14,493 bases of DNA from Gammaproteobacteria bacterium (lineage in GTDB: Bacteria > Pseudomonadota > Gammaproteobacteria > GCA-001735895). The DNA lies in the NCBI GenBank assembly GCA_024763185.1, contig JANTFY010000037.1, forward strand, positions 1 through 14,493, in the 5' to 3' direction. Below the pieces are notes generated by a model. It made no database searches. It worked only from the letters and a program-made list of their open reading frames with translations, and was not told the origin of the DNA. A program made the translations under genes and the position numbers. This document shows positions 5,964 through 13,225 of this stretch, one piece after another; the first letter of the stretch is position 1, and each line of letters begins with the position of its first letter.

Positions 5964-6039
5964 GATTGACGGGATGCATCCCTGTATCCCACACTTCGGG
6001 CGGCAAAAGCCGTCCAAAATCATTCCAGATGATTTTGTC
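5964..6039 (+). repeat. Double-hairpin palindromic element inserted in IS91 transposase (KR/NIDV site)
   Basis: This insertion lies between ...WAQCLKR (ending 5963) and NIDVSVCPKCGG (from 6040). It contains CATCCCTGTATCCCACAC, hairpin 1 (GGGCGGC-AAAA-GCCGTCC, one G-T pair) and hairpin 2 (AAAATCAT-TCCAG-ATGATTTT), ending TTTTGTC. The two transposase blocks are contiguous in normal IS91 proteins (K-R-V-F-N-I-D). Confidence 0.8.
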
Positions 6040-6269
6040 AACATCGATGTCTCGGTCTGTCCAAAGTGTGGCGGTGACTCCAGGGTGACCGCTCCTGTGA
6101 ATCCTGCACTCGCGGCATTAGTGCATCCAAGCACGTCATCGCCTGTATTGAGGATCAGCAGATCATCGACAAGATACTGGCTTACCTCATGAAGAAAGGC
6201 GCATTACCGCCACCACCCGAGTTGCTTCCGGCAACGCGGGACTCACCAGATTCAGACTGGTTTACATAG

Positions 6270-6483
6270 CGCTGGGTTTTCAGACTTCTCTACACGGTAC
6301 AGCAACAGCAGGTTAGGTTGCCTGGTGGGGTATTGCCTGAACCAGGCCGGAAGGTCAGGAAGACAGTGGAAGAGGGCGGATTCAGCCGGAAAACCAGGGG
6401 TTTGAATAGATTGAGGCCGGATAGACGAATATGTCAGGCATATCCAGCCTTCAGTTCTCAGCTTTGATATACAGGGGTGTGGT
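6270..6483. other. Non-coding 3' flank of the IS91 remnant
   Basis: No gene is visible in this 214-bp stretch. It lies between the transposase stop and the 21-nt repeat that truncates the ABC-ATPase gene, and it is probably the 3' non-coding end of the IS91-like element. A word GGTTTGAATA (6398-6407) recurs upstream of the other copies of that repeat near 13.01 kb, which supports a shared mobile origin. Confidence 0.4.
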
Positions 6484-6504
6484 GGTTATTCTCCTTATAC
6501 TTTG
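6484..6504 (+). repeat. 21-nt repeat (ends TATACTTTG), copy 1, at gene-truncation point
   Basis: Starts GGTTATTCTCC and ends TTATACTTTG; 20 of 21 bases match the copy at 13044. The minus-strand ABC-ATPase fragment runs into it and stops at a TAA inside it (6495-6497). This placement suggests the repeat is the terminus of an inserted element, most likely the IS91-like one to its left. Confidence 0.7.
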
Positions 6505-6782
6505 TGAAGGCTGTGCTCAAAAAAGCGCTGTGCATAAAAATCGCGGCAGGCAATCTGGGCGATTTTCGAATCGATCATGTCGGATTCGATCGATGTATCG
6601 GCCAGCGGAATTAGCAGCCGATAAATACCAGCGTGCGGCGGAGCATACGGGTCTTTCGGAATTTGCTCGATGATGAGTTCGAATTGCTCGAAATTATAAT
6701 GACCAATCAATGCCTTCAGGGCACCATAATCCTGCCCATCCAGCTCGCTGATGATCTGTTCCAGCTGATGTTTTGATTTCAT
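6495..6782 (-). pseudogene. ABC-class ATPase (COG3044 type), N-terminal fragment
   Basis: The 95-aa reading frame MKSKHQLEQIISELDGQDYG...ALKALIGHYNFEQFELIIEQ...KDPYAPPHAGIYRLLI...IDSKIAQIACRDFYAQRF matches the N-terminal domain of the predicted ABC-class ATPases of COG3044 (normally about 550 aa: LDGRGYxAYKxLxGxYxFxxFxLxIDxVQGDPFAxPSR...SKxRxIAxxDFLxRxF). The Walker motifs, which would come later, are absent. The frame ends at a TAA within the 21-nt repeat at 6484-6504, so the gene was cut by a mobile-element end. It starts 24 nt after the patatin gene with a strong site (GGAGG, 4 nt from ATG), so it was the second gene of that operon. The fragment may still be translated but cannot bind ATP. 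Confidence 0.7.
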
Positions 6783-6806
6783 AGCCCCTCCGGAAAAGAA
6801 CTGCGA

Positions 6807-7781
6807 TCAATTCAATGACAAGTACTGATCGAGTTGTGGCCGCATCCGTTCGACACAGGCTCGCCCTTCTTCGATTGCCATCTCGGCCTGATCAAACTCC
6901 ATCAGCCCCAGATGCGCCAGACGGGGAGTCAGTGTGATTTCCGGCGGATCGCCTGCCATTCGACTGCGGGTCACCCGGTCCTGCATGATATTGATCGAAC
7001 TGGCCATCACTTCAAAAACCCCGGGGCCGCTGCGACTGCGTCCCAGCATTTGCGATAGCATCGCTTCTTTTTGCTCGCTGAAGCTGGTCGTGATCTGACT
7101 GGAAATCCTGCTCCAAAGATCATTGTCTTTGGGTGGATCTCTTTTTTTCTGAACGGGAGGTTTGCGGGTATTTCGCTGTAGATGCTTGCCGACAAGACCA
7201 CCATTCAAATTAACGGCAATGACGATTTCCGCTCCCATCGCGCGACATAATGAAACCGGAACCGGATCAACCAGACCACCATCCACCAGCCATTGTCCAT
7301 TTGTTTCAAACGGTGAAAACAACCCGGGTAGCGCCGCCGAGGCGCGAATGCTATCGAGTACACTACCCTCACGCAGCCAGACTTCACGCCCGGTATGCAA
7401 ATCGGTTGCGACCGCAGCAAACTTGAGTGGAAGATCCTGAATATCAATGCCACCCATCAAACTCTGGGCATACTGTATAATTTTATCCCCGTGAATCAAC
7501 CCGCCCTCAAGCAACGATACATCCATCAATGCCAGAATATCTTTCCAGGTGAGTCCCAGCACCCAGTTTTCCAACTCATCCAGCCGCTGGCTGGCATAAG
7601 CCGCACCCACCAGTGAGCCGACTGAACATCCAGTCACTATACCCGGTACGATGCCGATCTCTTCCAGCGCCCTGAGCACACCGATGTGCGACCAGCCGCG
7701 TGCCGAACCACTGCCCAGCGCGATTCCAATGCGAGTATCGGGTGTCACAGTTGGTGTTTCGTCACTATTTTGGATATTCAT
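6807..7781 (-). CDS. Patatin-like phospholipase family protein (RssA type)
   Basis: A serine lipase-like protein of 324 aa from ATG 7781 (328 aa from the alternative ATG 7793). Counting from 7793, it has the oxyanion motif GSGSARG (27-33), the nucleophile elbow GCSVG with Ser57, and the catalytic Asp171 in VDGGLVDPVP. The order and spacing fit bacterial patatins of the RssA branch (about 300 aa). The C-terminal third, with a basic proline-rich segment (NTRKPPVQKKRDPPK) and a helical tail, is variable in this family. ATG 7781 is slightly preferred because AGGAG lies only 1 nt from the first ATG. The product is probably cytoplasmic or membrane-associated and hydrolyses phospholipid or acyl substrates. 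It forms an operon with the truncated ATPase gene downstream. Confidence 0.9.
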   Translation of the reverse strand: MNIQNSDETPTVTPDTRIGIALGSGSARGWSHIGVLRALEEIGIVPGIVTGCSVGSLVGAAYASQRLDELENWVLGLTWKDILALMDVSLLEGGLIHGDKIIQYAQSLMGGIDIQDLPLKFAAVATDLHTGREVWLREGSVLDSIRASAALPGLFSPFETNGQWLVDGGLVDPVPVSLCRAMGAEIVIAVNLNGGLVGKHLQRNTRKPPVQKKRDPPKDNDLWSRISSQITTSFSEQKEAMLSQMLGRSRSGPGVFEVMASSINIMQDRVTRSRMAGDPPEITLTPRLAHLGLMEFDQAEMAIEEGRACVERMRPQLDQYLSLN

Positions 7782-7786
7782 TGGTC

Positions 7787-8105
7787 CTATCATACTCCTG
7801 AATCGTCACCATGAACTCGACGGCCGCCAGCATGAAAGCGCTGCTGATGCCTAGCCATTGCCACTCACTGCCAAAGAGTGGCGCGTCGGGCAATACCAGT
7901 ATCCCCGTGAATAGCAGCTCTCAATAAAAGAACTCCTGCCATTTTGATGTCCCTTATTTACCCACAGTACCAGAAAAATTTCCGGCATGATGGCGAGTGA
8001 TTTATCTTCGCCGCTCAAAGCTGCAGAAAGCGCCTTCCAGGAGTGATCACTGGAGTCATCAAAGCACTGGCTCGCACCATTAATCACTGCCTTGATGAGG
8101 TGTCG
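7787..8105 (-). pseudogene. Possible decayed dgkA-like (diacylglycerol kinase) remnant
   Basis: This 327-bp gap between the patatin and RND genes has no intact gene, but two minus-strand frames read like pieces of one small membrane protein: RHLIKAVINGASQC...HSWKALSAALSGEDKSLAIMP, then in another frame LLFTGILVLPDAPLFGS and WQWLGISSAFMLAAVEFMVT ending IQEYDR. The pieces I-K-A...S-W-K-x-L-x-A-A and I-S-S-x-x-M-L-x-x-V-E-x resemble the DgkA pattern I-I-K-A...S-W-K-G-L-R-A-A and I-S-S-V-M-L-V-M-I-V-E-I. The characteristic ILNSAIEAVVDR is not preserved, a TGA separates the frames, and the match is weak. Treat it as a suggestion only. Confidence 0.25.
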
Positions 8106-8120
8106 GATGCCGCTAAAAAA

Positions 8121-11100
8121 TTATCGCGCCCACAGACTTTTGATGCCTTGTTGCTTCATTCTTGCGACATTTTCAAACCCGTGCTCCACCAGTGAATACA
8201 CTGCCGGCACCACGATCAGGGTCAACAGGGTCGAACTGATCATGCCGCCGATGACGGCGACCGCGAGCGGCCGGTTGGTATCTGAACCGGCACCGACACC
8301 CATAGCGGCCGGCAACATCGAGATGATGATGGTCAGAGAGGTCATCAATACCGGGCGCATACGAATTGGGCAGGCTTCGAGCAGGGCTTCATCGATACCC
8401 TTGCCGGCCGCACGCAACTGATTGGTCAGATCGATCAGCAGGATGGAATTTTTCGCCACCAGCCCGACCAGCAACACCATGCCGATCATCGAGTAGATAT
8501 TGAGCGAATCGCCGCCCAGCCACAGGCCAAAGATGGCACCGATGATCGCCAGCGGTTGCGCTGTCATCACGATCAACGGCTGGGTGAACGAATTGAACTG
8601 GCTGGCCAGTGTCATGTACACCAGAATCAATCCGGTGGCGAACGCGAACATGATGTAACCGACGGTTTTGCCAAATTCCTTGGCGCGACCAATCAATTCA
8701 ACCTGATAGCCGGTGGGCAGGATTTCCTTGGCATGCTGCATGACGATTTCGGCCGCATCGCCTTCCGGAATGGTCGGCGTGGCAAAGAATGTTGCCGCAT
8801 ATTGCAACTTGTAACGACCGATCGACGCCGCCCCCAGTTTCGGTACCAGTGTGGCGACGCTATCCAGCCGCACCAGATCACCACTGCGATTGCGCAGGAA
8901 GATATTATTCAGATCTTCGGGTGTTTTCAGCATGGAAGAAGCCTCGAGACGAATATCGTAACGCTCGCCATCGCCTGGATCATCGTTGTATTTGGCGATA
9001 TCCAGCCCGCCCACCAGCACGCGCAGGGTATTGCCGATGGTGAACGTGTCGAGTCCGGTATCGCGTGCTTTTTCACGATCCAGCTTCAACGTCACCTGCG
9101 GCATGTCGAGTTGCAGGTCGGTATCGAGCGTACCGATTTCGGGAATAACCTGCAGGCGTCGGGTCAATTCGCGGGACAATTCGGCCACCTTGTTCAGGTT
9201 CGGCCCTTTCAATACAAACTGCAACGGTTCACCACGTTGTCCGCCGACGATGGGCACGGGTGCGGCAAAGGCCTTGACCCCGGGGATACTGGCGAGTTCA
9301 TCGCGCACTTTTTCGAGGATGGCTTTCTGATGCAGATTGCGCTGTTCGCGCGGCTTCAGGCTGACGTATATCTCACCCTGATTGACCTGGCCGCGATCAC
9401 CGGTACCGATGGTGCTGAACAAGCCAAACACTTCGCTGTGCTTTTTGATCATGTCTTCTACCTGGTGCAAGCGGTCGATGGTGTATTCGATGCTGGAACC
9501 GAGCGGGGTTTTGATCGACACGATAAAGCGCGCCTGGTCTTCATCCGGCATGAAACCTTTGCCCAACTGCCCCATGAACCAGCCGCTGCTGTAAACGATG
9601 GCACCGGCAATGATCAGGATCAGCAATCGCTGATACAGCGAAAACGATAACATCGCTCGATAGCCGCGCTCCAGCCCACGAAATCCGGTTTCCAGAAACC
9701 GATACATCACGCCATGACGTTTGACGATACGCAGATAACGCGCGCACAGCATCGGCGTCAGCGTCAGTGACACAAACAGCGAAATGATGACGCCGATGAC
9801 TACGACCACGGCAAACGAACCGATAAAACGCCCGATGATGCCTTCCATAAACACCACCGCGCCAAACAGCGATACCAGTGTCAGGGTGGAAGCCAGCACT
9901 GCAAACATGACCTGATTGGTGCCTTTTTCAGCCATTTCATCATGCGGCGCATCCGGGTCTTCTTCCATGTGGCGGAAGATATTTTCCAGCACCACGATGG
10001 CATCATCCACCACCACGCCGATGAGCAATAACAACCCGAGCAGCGTCATGGTGTTGAAGGTGAATCCAGCAAAGTAAATACCGGCGATAGCCCCCAGCAA
10101 CGAGACCGGAATCGCGGTGGCCACGATCAGTGTCGAGCGCATATTGCGCAAGAAAAACCACACAACCAGTGCCGCCAGTATCGTCCCTTCCAGCAGATGG
10201 CTTTGCAGCGCTTCAATGATGGCAGTGATCAGATTGGCATCATCGACGACGGTGGTCAGCGTCATCGACGGCGGCAATTGCGGCAAAATTTCGGTTTTCA
10301 GCCGGTGTTTGGCTTCGTCGATCAGCGCCACGGTATTGCTGCCGGATATTTTCACCAGCCCGAGACCCACCGCCGGTTTACCGTTATAGCTGGCGTATCG
10401 GCGAAAGTCCGCCAGACCGTCTTCGAGGGTAGCGACATCGCTCAGATGTACCGGTAATTGATCGCGGTACGCCAGTATCAACTGACTGAGCTGATCGACA
10501 TCATGGTATTCCAGATCGAGCTTCAACTGATGTTCTTTTCGGACACCGGTGATAAAACCGCCGGGCAGTTTGATATGCTCCATGCCGAAGGCGCGAATGA
10601 CTTCATCCACGCCGATGCCCTGGGTGGCCAGTTTATCAATATCGAGATTGACCCGAATGGTGCGCCGGCGCTCGCCGGCAATCACCACATCGCCGACACC
10701 ACTGATGGTTTCGAGCCGTTTCTTGATGATATTTTTGGCATACACATTCAATTGCTGCAGCGTATTATTGCCCTGCAGCGCCAGCCACATCACCGGTTGC
10801 GAACCGGCCTCAATCTTTTTCAGCACCGGCGTTTTGGCATCGGTCGGCAGCAGTTGCAATACTTCATTGAGCTTGGCCTGCATTTCATTGAAGGCCGTGT
10901 CGATGTTTTTGGATAATTCAAATTGAATCACCACCACCGATACACCGGGCAATGAAGAGGATTGGATACTTTCGATACCTGACACGCTATTGACCGCCGA
11001 TTCGATGATATTGGTCACCGACGCATCGATAATGTCGGGGTCGGCACCCGGCAAAACCGTGGCCACCGATAGCATCGGAAAATCGATTTGCGGCAAGCGA

Positions 11101-11204
11101 TCAACGCCAATGCGTTGATAACTGATGATGCCAAACAGCACCAGCACCATGCTCAGCATCCACGTCAATACATGGCGCTGGATGGATAACCTGGGCAGAT
11201 TCAT
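8121..11204 (-). CDS. RND efflux transporter, inner-membrane pump (AcrB/MexF-like HAE type)
   Basis: The full-length pump has 1027 aa and a normal RND architecture: a first transmembrane helix (VLTWMLSMVLVLFGIISYQR), a large periplasmic loop beginning RIGVDRLPQIDFPMLSV, helices 2-6 with the proton-relay pair D400-D401 in IGVVVDDAIVVLENI, a second periplasmic loop, and helices 8-12 with K918 in GLVAKNSILLIDL. These three charged residues form the proton-coupling network of HAE-type pumps. P-G-A-D-P-x-x-I-D-x-S-V-T and G-F-M-P-D-E-D-Q are also typical. The protein should form a trimer with the adaptor encoded upstream and an outer-membrane channel, which is not present here and probably comes from elsewhere. 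It overlaps the adaptor gene by ATGA. The substrate (drugs, solvents, others) cannot be deduced. Confidence 0.95.
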   Translation of the reverse strand: MNLPRLSIQRHVLTWMLSMVLVLFGIISYQRIGVDRLPQIDFPMLSVATVLPGADPDIIDASVTNIIESAVNSVSGIESIQSSSLPGVSVVVIQFELSKNIDTAFNEMQAKLNEVLQLLPTDAKTPVLKKIEAGSQPVMWLALQGNNTLQQLNVYAKNIIKKRLETISGVGDVVIAGERRRTIRVNLDIDKLATQGIGVDEVIRAFGMEHIKLPGGFITGVRKEHQLKLDLEYHDVDQLSQLILAYRDQLPVHLSDVATLEDGLADFRRYASYNGKPAVGLGLVKISGSNTVALIDEAKHRLKTEILPQLPPSMTLTTVVDDANLITAIIEALQSHLLEGTILAALVVWFFLRNMRSTLIVATAIPVSLLGAIAGIYFAGFTFNTMTLLGLLLLIGVVVDDAIVVLENIFRHMEEDPDAPHDEMAEKGTNQVMFAVLASTLTLVSLFGAVVFMEGIIGRFIGSFAVVVVIGVIISLFVSLTLTPMLCARYLRIVKRHGVMYRFLETGFRGLERGYRAMLSFSLYQRLLILIIAGAIVYSSGWFMGQLGKGFMPDEDQARFIVSIKTPLGSSIEYTIDRLHQVEDMIKKHSEVFGLFSTIGTGDRGQVNQGEIYVSLKPREQRNLHQKAILEKVRDELASIPGVKAFAAPVPIVGGQRGEPLQFVLKGPNLNKVAELSRELTRRLQVIPEIGTLDTDLQLDMPQVTLKLDREKARDTGLDTFTIGNTLRVLVGGLDIAKYNDDPGDGERYDIRLEASSMLKTPEDLNNIFLRNRSGDLVRLDSVATLVPKLGAASIGRYKLQYAATFFATPTIPEGDAAEIVMQHAKEILPTGYQVELIGRAKEFGKTVGYIMFAFATGLILVYMTLASQFNSFTQPLIVMTAQPLAIIGAIFGLWLGGDSLNIYSMIGMVLLVGLVAKNSILLIDLTNQLRAAGKGIDEALLEACPIRMRPVLMTSLTIIISMLPAAMGVGAGSDTNRPLAVAVIGGMISSTLLTLIVVPAVYSLVEHGFENVARMKQQGIKSLWAR

Positions 11205-12295
11205 TGCGCTTCACCTGTGGTAGCTTCCTTCACATCGACGTGGGTACCATCGGTCAGGTAGGCCGCGCCATCCAGCGCCAGCTTATCGCCGGACTGTACC
11301 CCGGACAGGATTTCAACCCGCCCCTGCTTGCGCAAACCGGTGGTGACTGTAGCTTCAACCGCCTTGTCCTGTTCGATTTTATACACGACAAGACCAGCCG
11401 GCCGACGGATGATACTACCTTCGGCGATCACGATGGCATCCGTATGTTCGGCCACGCGCACCTTGCCAATCACGCTGGCACCCGGCTCCCAGCCACCCGG
11501 ATTTTCGACATCGATAATGACATTGATTGCCAGATTGGACGGTGAAATTTCCGGACTGATCTCGCTGATTTTGCTGACCGCTTCAACACCCGGCATGATG
11601 GGTGAGGTCAAATGTACGGTTTGGCCGATTTTGAGGCGAGGTGCCTGCGCCTGTGGAAAAGGCAGCCTGGCCTGCAGCGTGTCGAGTGTGGTGATGCGAA
11701 ATACCGGCGTACCGGCCTTGAGATAATCGCCGACCGAAACCTTGCGTTCGGTGACCCGGCCTTCGACCGGGCTTATGATACGCGCCTTGGTGATATTTCT
11801 ATCCGCCTGTTGCAGACGTACCTTTGCGCCCACCAGTTGAGCCTGCAATGAACCCAACTGCGCCTCGGCATCATCCAGCGCCGACTGGTTGGCCGATTTT
11901 TGTCGAACCAGTTTCTGTAACCGCTTGACCTGTAACTGTTGCGCCTTGATCAGAGCATGCAGGCGCTCGATATCAGCATCCACCAGTTGTTTTGCCAGGC
12001 GAAAGTCGGTGCCATCGATCTCGGCCAGAATCTGCCCTGCCATGACCGATTGACCGACATCGGCCTTGACCGAAATAATACGCCCACCGACTTCTGCGGC
12101 AATCAGCGGTGCTGTTTTGGCCAACAGTTTCCCCTGCGACAATTGCCACTCTTCGAGTGTCTGTGTGGTCGCCGCGGTCAGTGTGACTGGGATGCTTTTA
12201 ATGCTGCTCGCGGGCTCTGCGGCATGCGCAGTAAAAGTGCATAATGACAGCCCGATCAATAGACTGGCGGTTTTCAGGTTAAGCATTGTTTTCAT
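11201..12295 (-). CDS. RND efflux periplasmic adaptor (membrane fusion protein)
   Basis: The 364-aa protein has an N-terminal signal peptide (MKTMLNLKTASLLIGLSLCTFTAHA) without a lipobox cysteine, so it is exported and membrane-anchored only at its signal helix or not at all. Lipoyl half-motifs AAEVGGRIISVKADVGQSV (residues about 65-85) and ISPVEGRVTERKVSVGDYL flank a coiled-coil hairpin (LVDADIERLHALIKAQQLQVKRL ... NQSALDDAEAQLGSLQAQL). A beta-barrel and membrane-proximal domain follow. ATG 12295 is preferred because GGAG lies 6 nt upstream. Its start overlaps the end of the tetR gene by 17 nt, and its stop overlaps the pump gene by ATGA. The three genes are therefore one operon. Confidence 0.95.
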   Translation of the reverse strand: MKTMLNLKTASLLIGLSLCTFTAHAAEPASSIKSIPVTLTAATTQTLEEWQLSQGKLLAKTAPLIAAEVGGRIISVKADVGQSVMAGQILAEIDGTDFRLAKQLVDADIERLHALIKAQQLQVKRLQKLVRQKSANQSALDDAEAQLGSLQAQLVGAKVRLQQADRNITKARIISPVEGRVTERKVSVGDYLKAGTPVFRITTLDTLQARLPFPQAQAPRLKIGQTVHLTSPIMPGVEAVSKISEISPEISPSNLAINVIIDVENPGGWEPGASVIGKVRVAEHTDAIVIAEGSIIRRPAGLVVYKIEQDKAVEATVTTGLRKQGRVEILSGVQSGDKLALDGAAYLTDGTHVDVKEATTGEAQ

Positions 12296-12875
12296 TATTT
12301 TCTCCGAGGAAACACGATAGGATATTCATCACCTGACGAGCAATTTGATCAGGATCCCGATGCGCGGGCTGGCTTCCGGGTAAGAATCGGGACAGTGGAT
12401 TCATTTCGTAGGGCTTGTGGATCATGCCGATAATGATGACGGCAAGCAGGTGCGGGTCAGCCTCCGGCTTCAGTTCTTTGAGCAAATCCATCAGGCCGCT
12501 GAATAATGGGGTAAACAGATCCTGCGCCAGATAGCGCAGGCGCTGCTGATCTTCATTGAGTAACTCCCACTGGATCAGGCGGCGAAACTCGGCGTCTTCA
12601 CTCATTTGCCGACATAAGCACTCGATGAATTGCTGCAGGCGTACTGCAGGTGGCTGCGACAGCATCAGTGTGGGTTTGAGCAGCTTGGCCTTGGCTTCAA
12701 AATTGTGCGCCACTGCGGCTTCATACAGTGATTTCTTATCCGAAAAATGGTTATACAGCGCCGGCGCGCTGATCTTCACCGCATCTGCGATATTGCGCAT
12801 CGAAACGCCGTTATAGCCGTGTTCCGAAAATAACTGAATCGCTACCCGCAGAATGGTGGATTTGGTTGTGTTCAA
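12279..12875 (-). CDS. TetR-family transcriptional regulator of the efflux operon
   Basis: The 198-aa protein has the N-terminal TetR helix-turn-helix (ILRVAIQLFSEHGYNGVSM...RNIADAVKISAPALYNHFSDK, residues about 8-50) and a helical ligand-binding C-terminal domain. The start codon is TTG (12873-12875): it fits the family start position, and GAGGT lies 6 nt upstream. It is the first gene of the operon, in front of the adaptor and pump that it presumably represses; a palindrome of its own promoter region is a likely operator. The ligand is unknown. Confidence 0.9.
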   Translation of the reverse strand: MNTTKSTILRVAIQLFSEHGYNGVSMRNIADAVKISAPALYNHFSDKKSLYEAAVAHNFEAKAKLLKPTLMLSQPPAVRLQQFIECLCRQMSEDAEFRRLIQWELLNEDQQRLRYLAQDLFTPLFSGLMDLLKELKPEADPHLLAVIIIGMIHKPYEMNPLSRFLPGSQPAHRDPDQIARQVMNILSCFLGENNENNA

Positions 12876-12896
12876 AAAATTACCTCAGGCTTTTAA

Positions 12897-12947
12897 TTAA
12901 CGTTCGTTAACATGCGGGCATTATCATTATTTAAAATTGACTGTCAA
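12897..12947 (-). promoter_or_regulatory. tetR-mfp-rnd promoter and TetR operator
   Basis: On the minus strand TTGACA (plus 12942-12947) and GATAAT (12920-12925) are 16 bp apart, an excellent sigma70 promoter. A perfect inverted repeat TTAACG-TT-CGTTAA (12897-12910) lies at the predicted transcription start, where a TetR repressor would block transcription and so autoregulate the operon. The operator role is inferred from position and symmetry. Confidence 0.7.
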
Positions 12948-13043
12948 TAAATTCTCACGGATCAAAAGCTGAAGGCGGTAAGGGTTAGATTCTCCGGGCA
13001 AGAATAGATAGGTTTGAATACTGCGGGAGCCTGGAATACAACC

Positions 13044-13064
13044 GTTTATTCTCCTTATACTTTG
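13044..13064 (+). repeat. 21-nt repeat (ends TATACTTTG), copy 2
   Basis: Starts GTTTATTCTCC and ends TTATACTTTG; nearly identical to the copy at 6484 that truncates the ABC-ATPase gene. Confidence 0.7.
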
Positions 13065-13136
13065 ATTCTGGGGAAATGGAGTGATCAGCGGTCGCGAATA
13101 CACACGAATTCAATCTTGTTAAACGGAGGGCATTGC

Positions 13137-13157
13137 GTTTATTCTTTCTATACTTTG
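13137..13157 (+). repeat. 21-nt repeat (ends TATACTTTG), copy 3
   Basis: Starts GTTTATTCTTT and ends CTATACTTTG; two differences from the copy at 13044, 93 bp away in the same orientation. Confidence 0.7.
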
Positions 13158-13225
13158 CTGGCGAGAGAAAATGAGTCAGGCTACGATTTTAAGCAGGCAG
13201 CACAAAATATAGAAAAGAAAAGACC

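Larger units (their letters stand above)
5315..6269 (+). pseudogene. IS91-family transposase, decayed and internally deleted
   Basis: Conserved IS91 transposase blocks can be read in order across several frames: an N-terminal region (YKRHRPEQTLLHQIIERHYP, 5370-5430); a stop, then LKCGRLEHVF, and after a frameshift VQCRECHHENPVAFSCKRRG (5505-5600; zinc-ribbon C-x2-C); LAALVPKPRVNLTRF (5700-5744); HGVFAPN (5821-5841); VDVTPAKRGKGRARK...QRHRAMTWAQCLKR (5853-5963); FVNIDVSVCPKCGG (6034-6075); and CIEDQQIIDKILAYL to a C-terminal DWFT stop (6142-6269). The roughly 250 residues of the HUH/Y2 catalytic core expected between the zinc ribbon and LAALVPKP are missing. Three short palindromic elements interrupt the sequence, and an extra ~56 nt separates CPKCGG from CIED. 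The gene is certainly inactive. Family assignment is by motif recognition. Confidence 0.8.
12948..13225. other. Intergenic region with two 21-nt repeat copies
   Basis: No gene is visible. The region holds the repeats at 13044 and 13137, and similarity between the two continues for about 30 nt after each (CTGGGGAAATGGAGTGA versus CTGGCGAGAGAAAATGAGT), so a ~93-bp unit is duplicated with divergence. A word GGTTTGAATA (13011-13020) is shared with 6398. No strong promoter for the 13226 gene is seen. Confidence 0.5.

Noticed and set aside
8101..8120. Terminator after the RND pump gene
   Set aside because: There is a T-run right after the stop codon, but no convincing stem precedes it.
8556..9650. 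A 364-codon plus-strand open frame
   Set aside because: It is antisense to the well-supported RND pump gene; its translation has no recognisable domain and is rich in H, Q and G as expected of a shadow frame.
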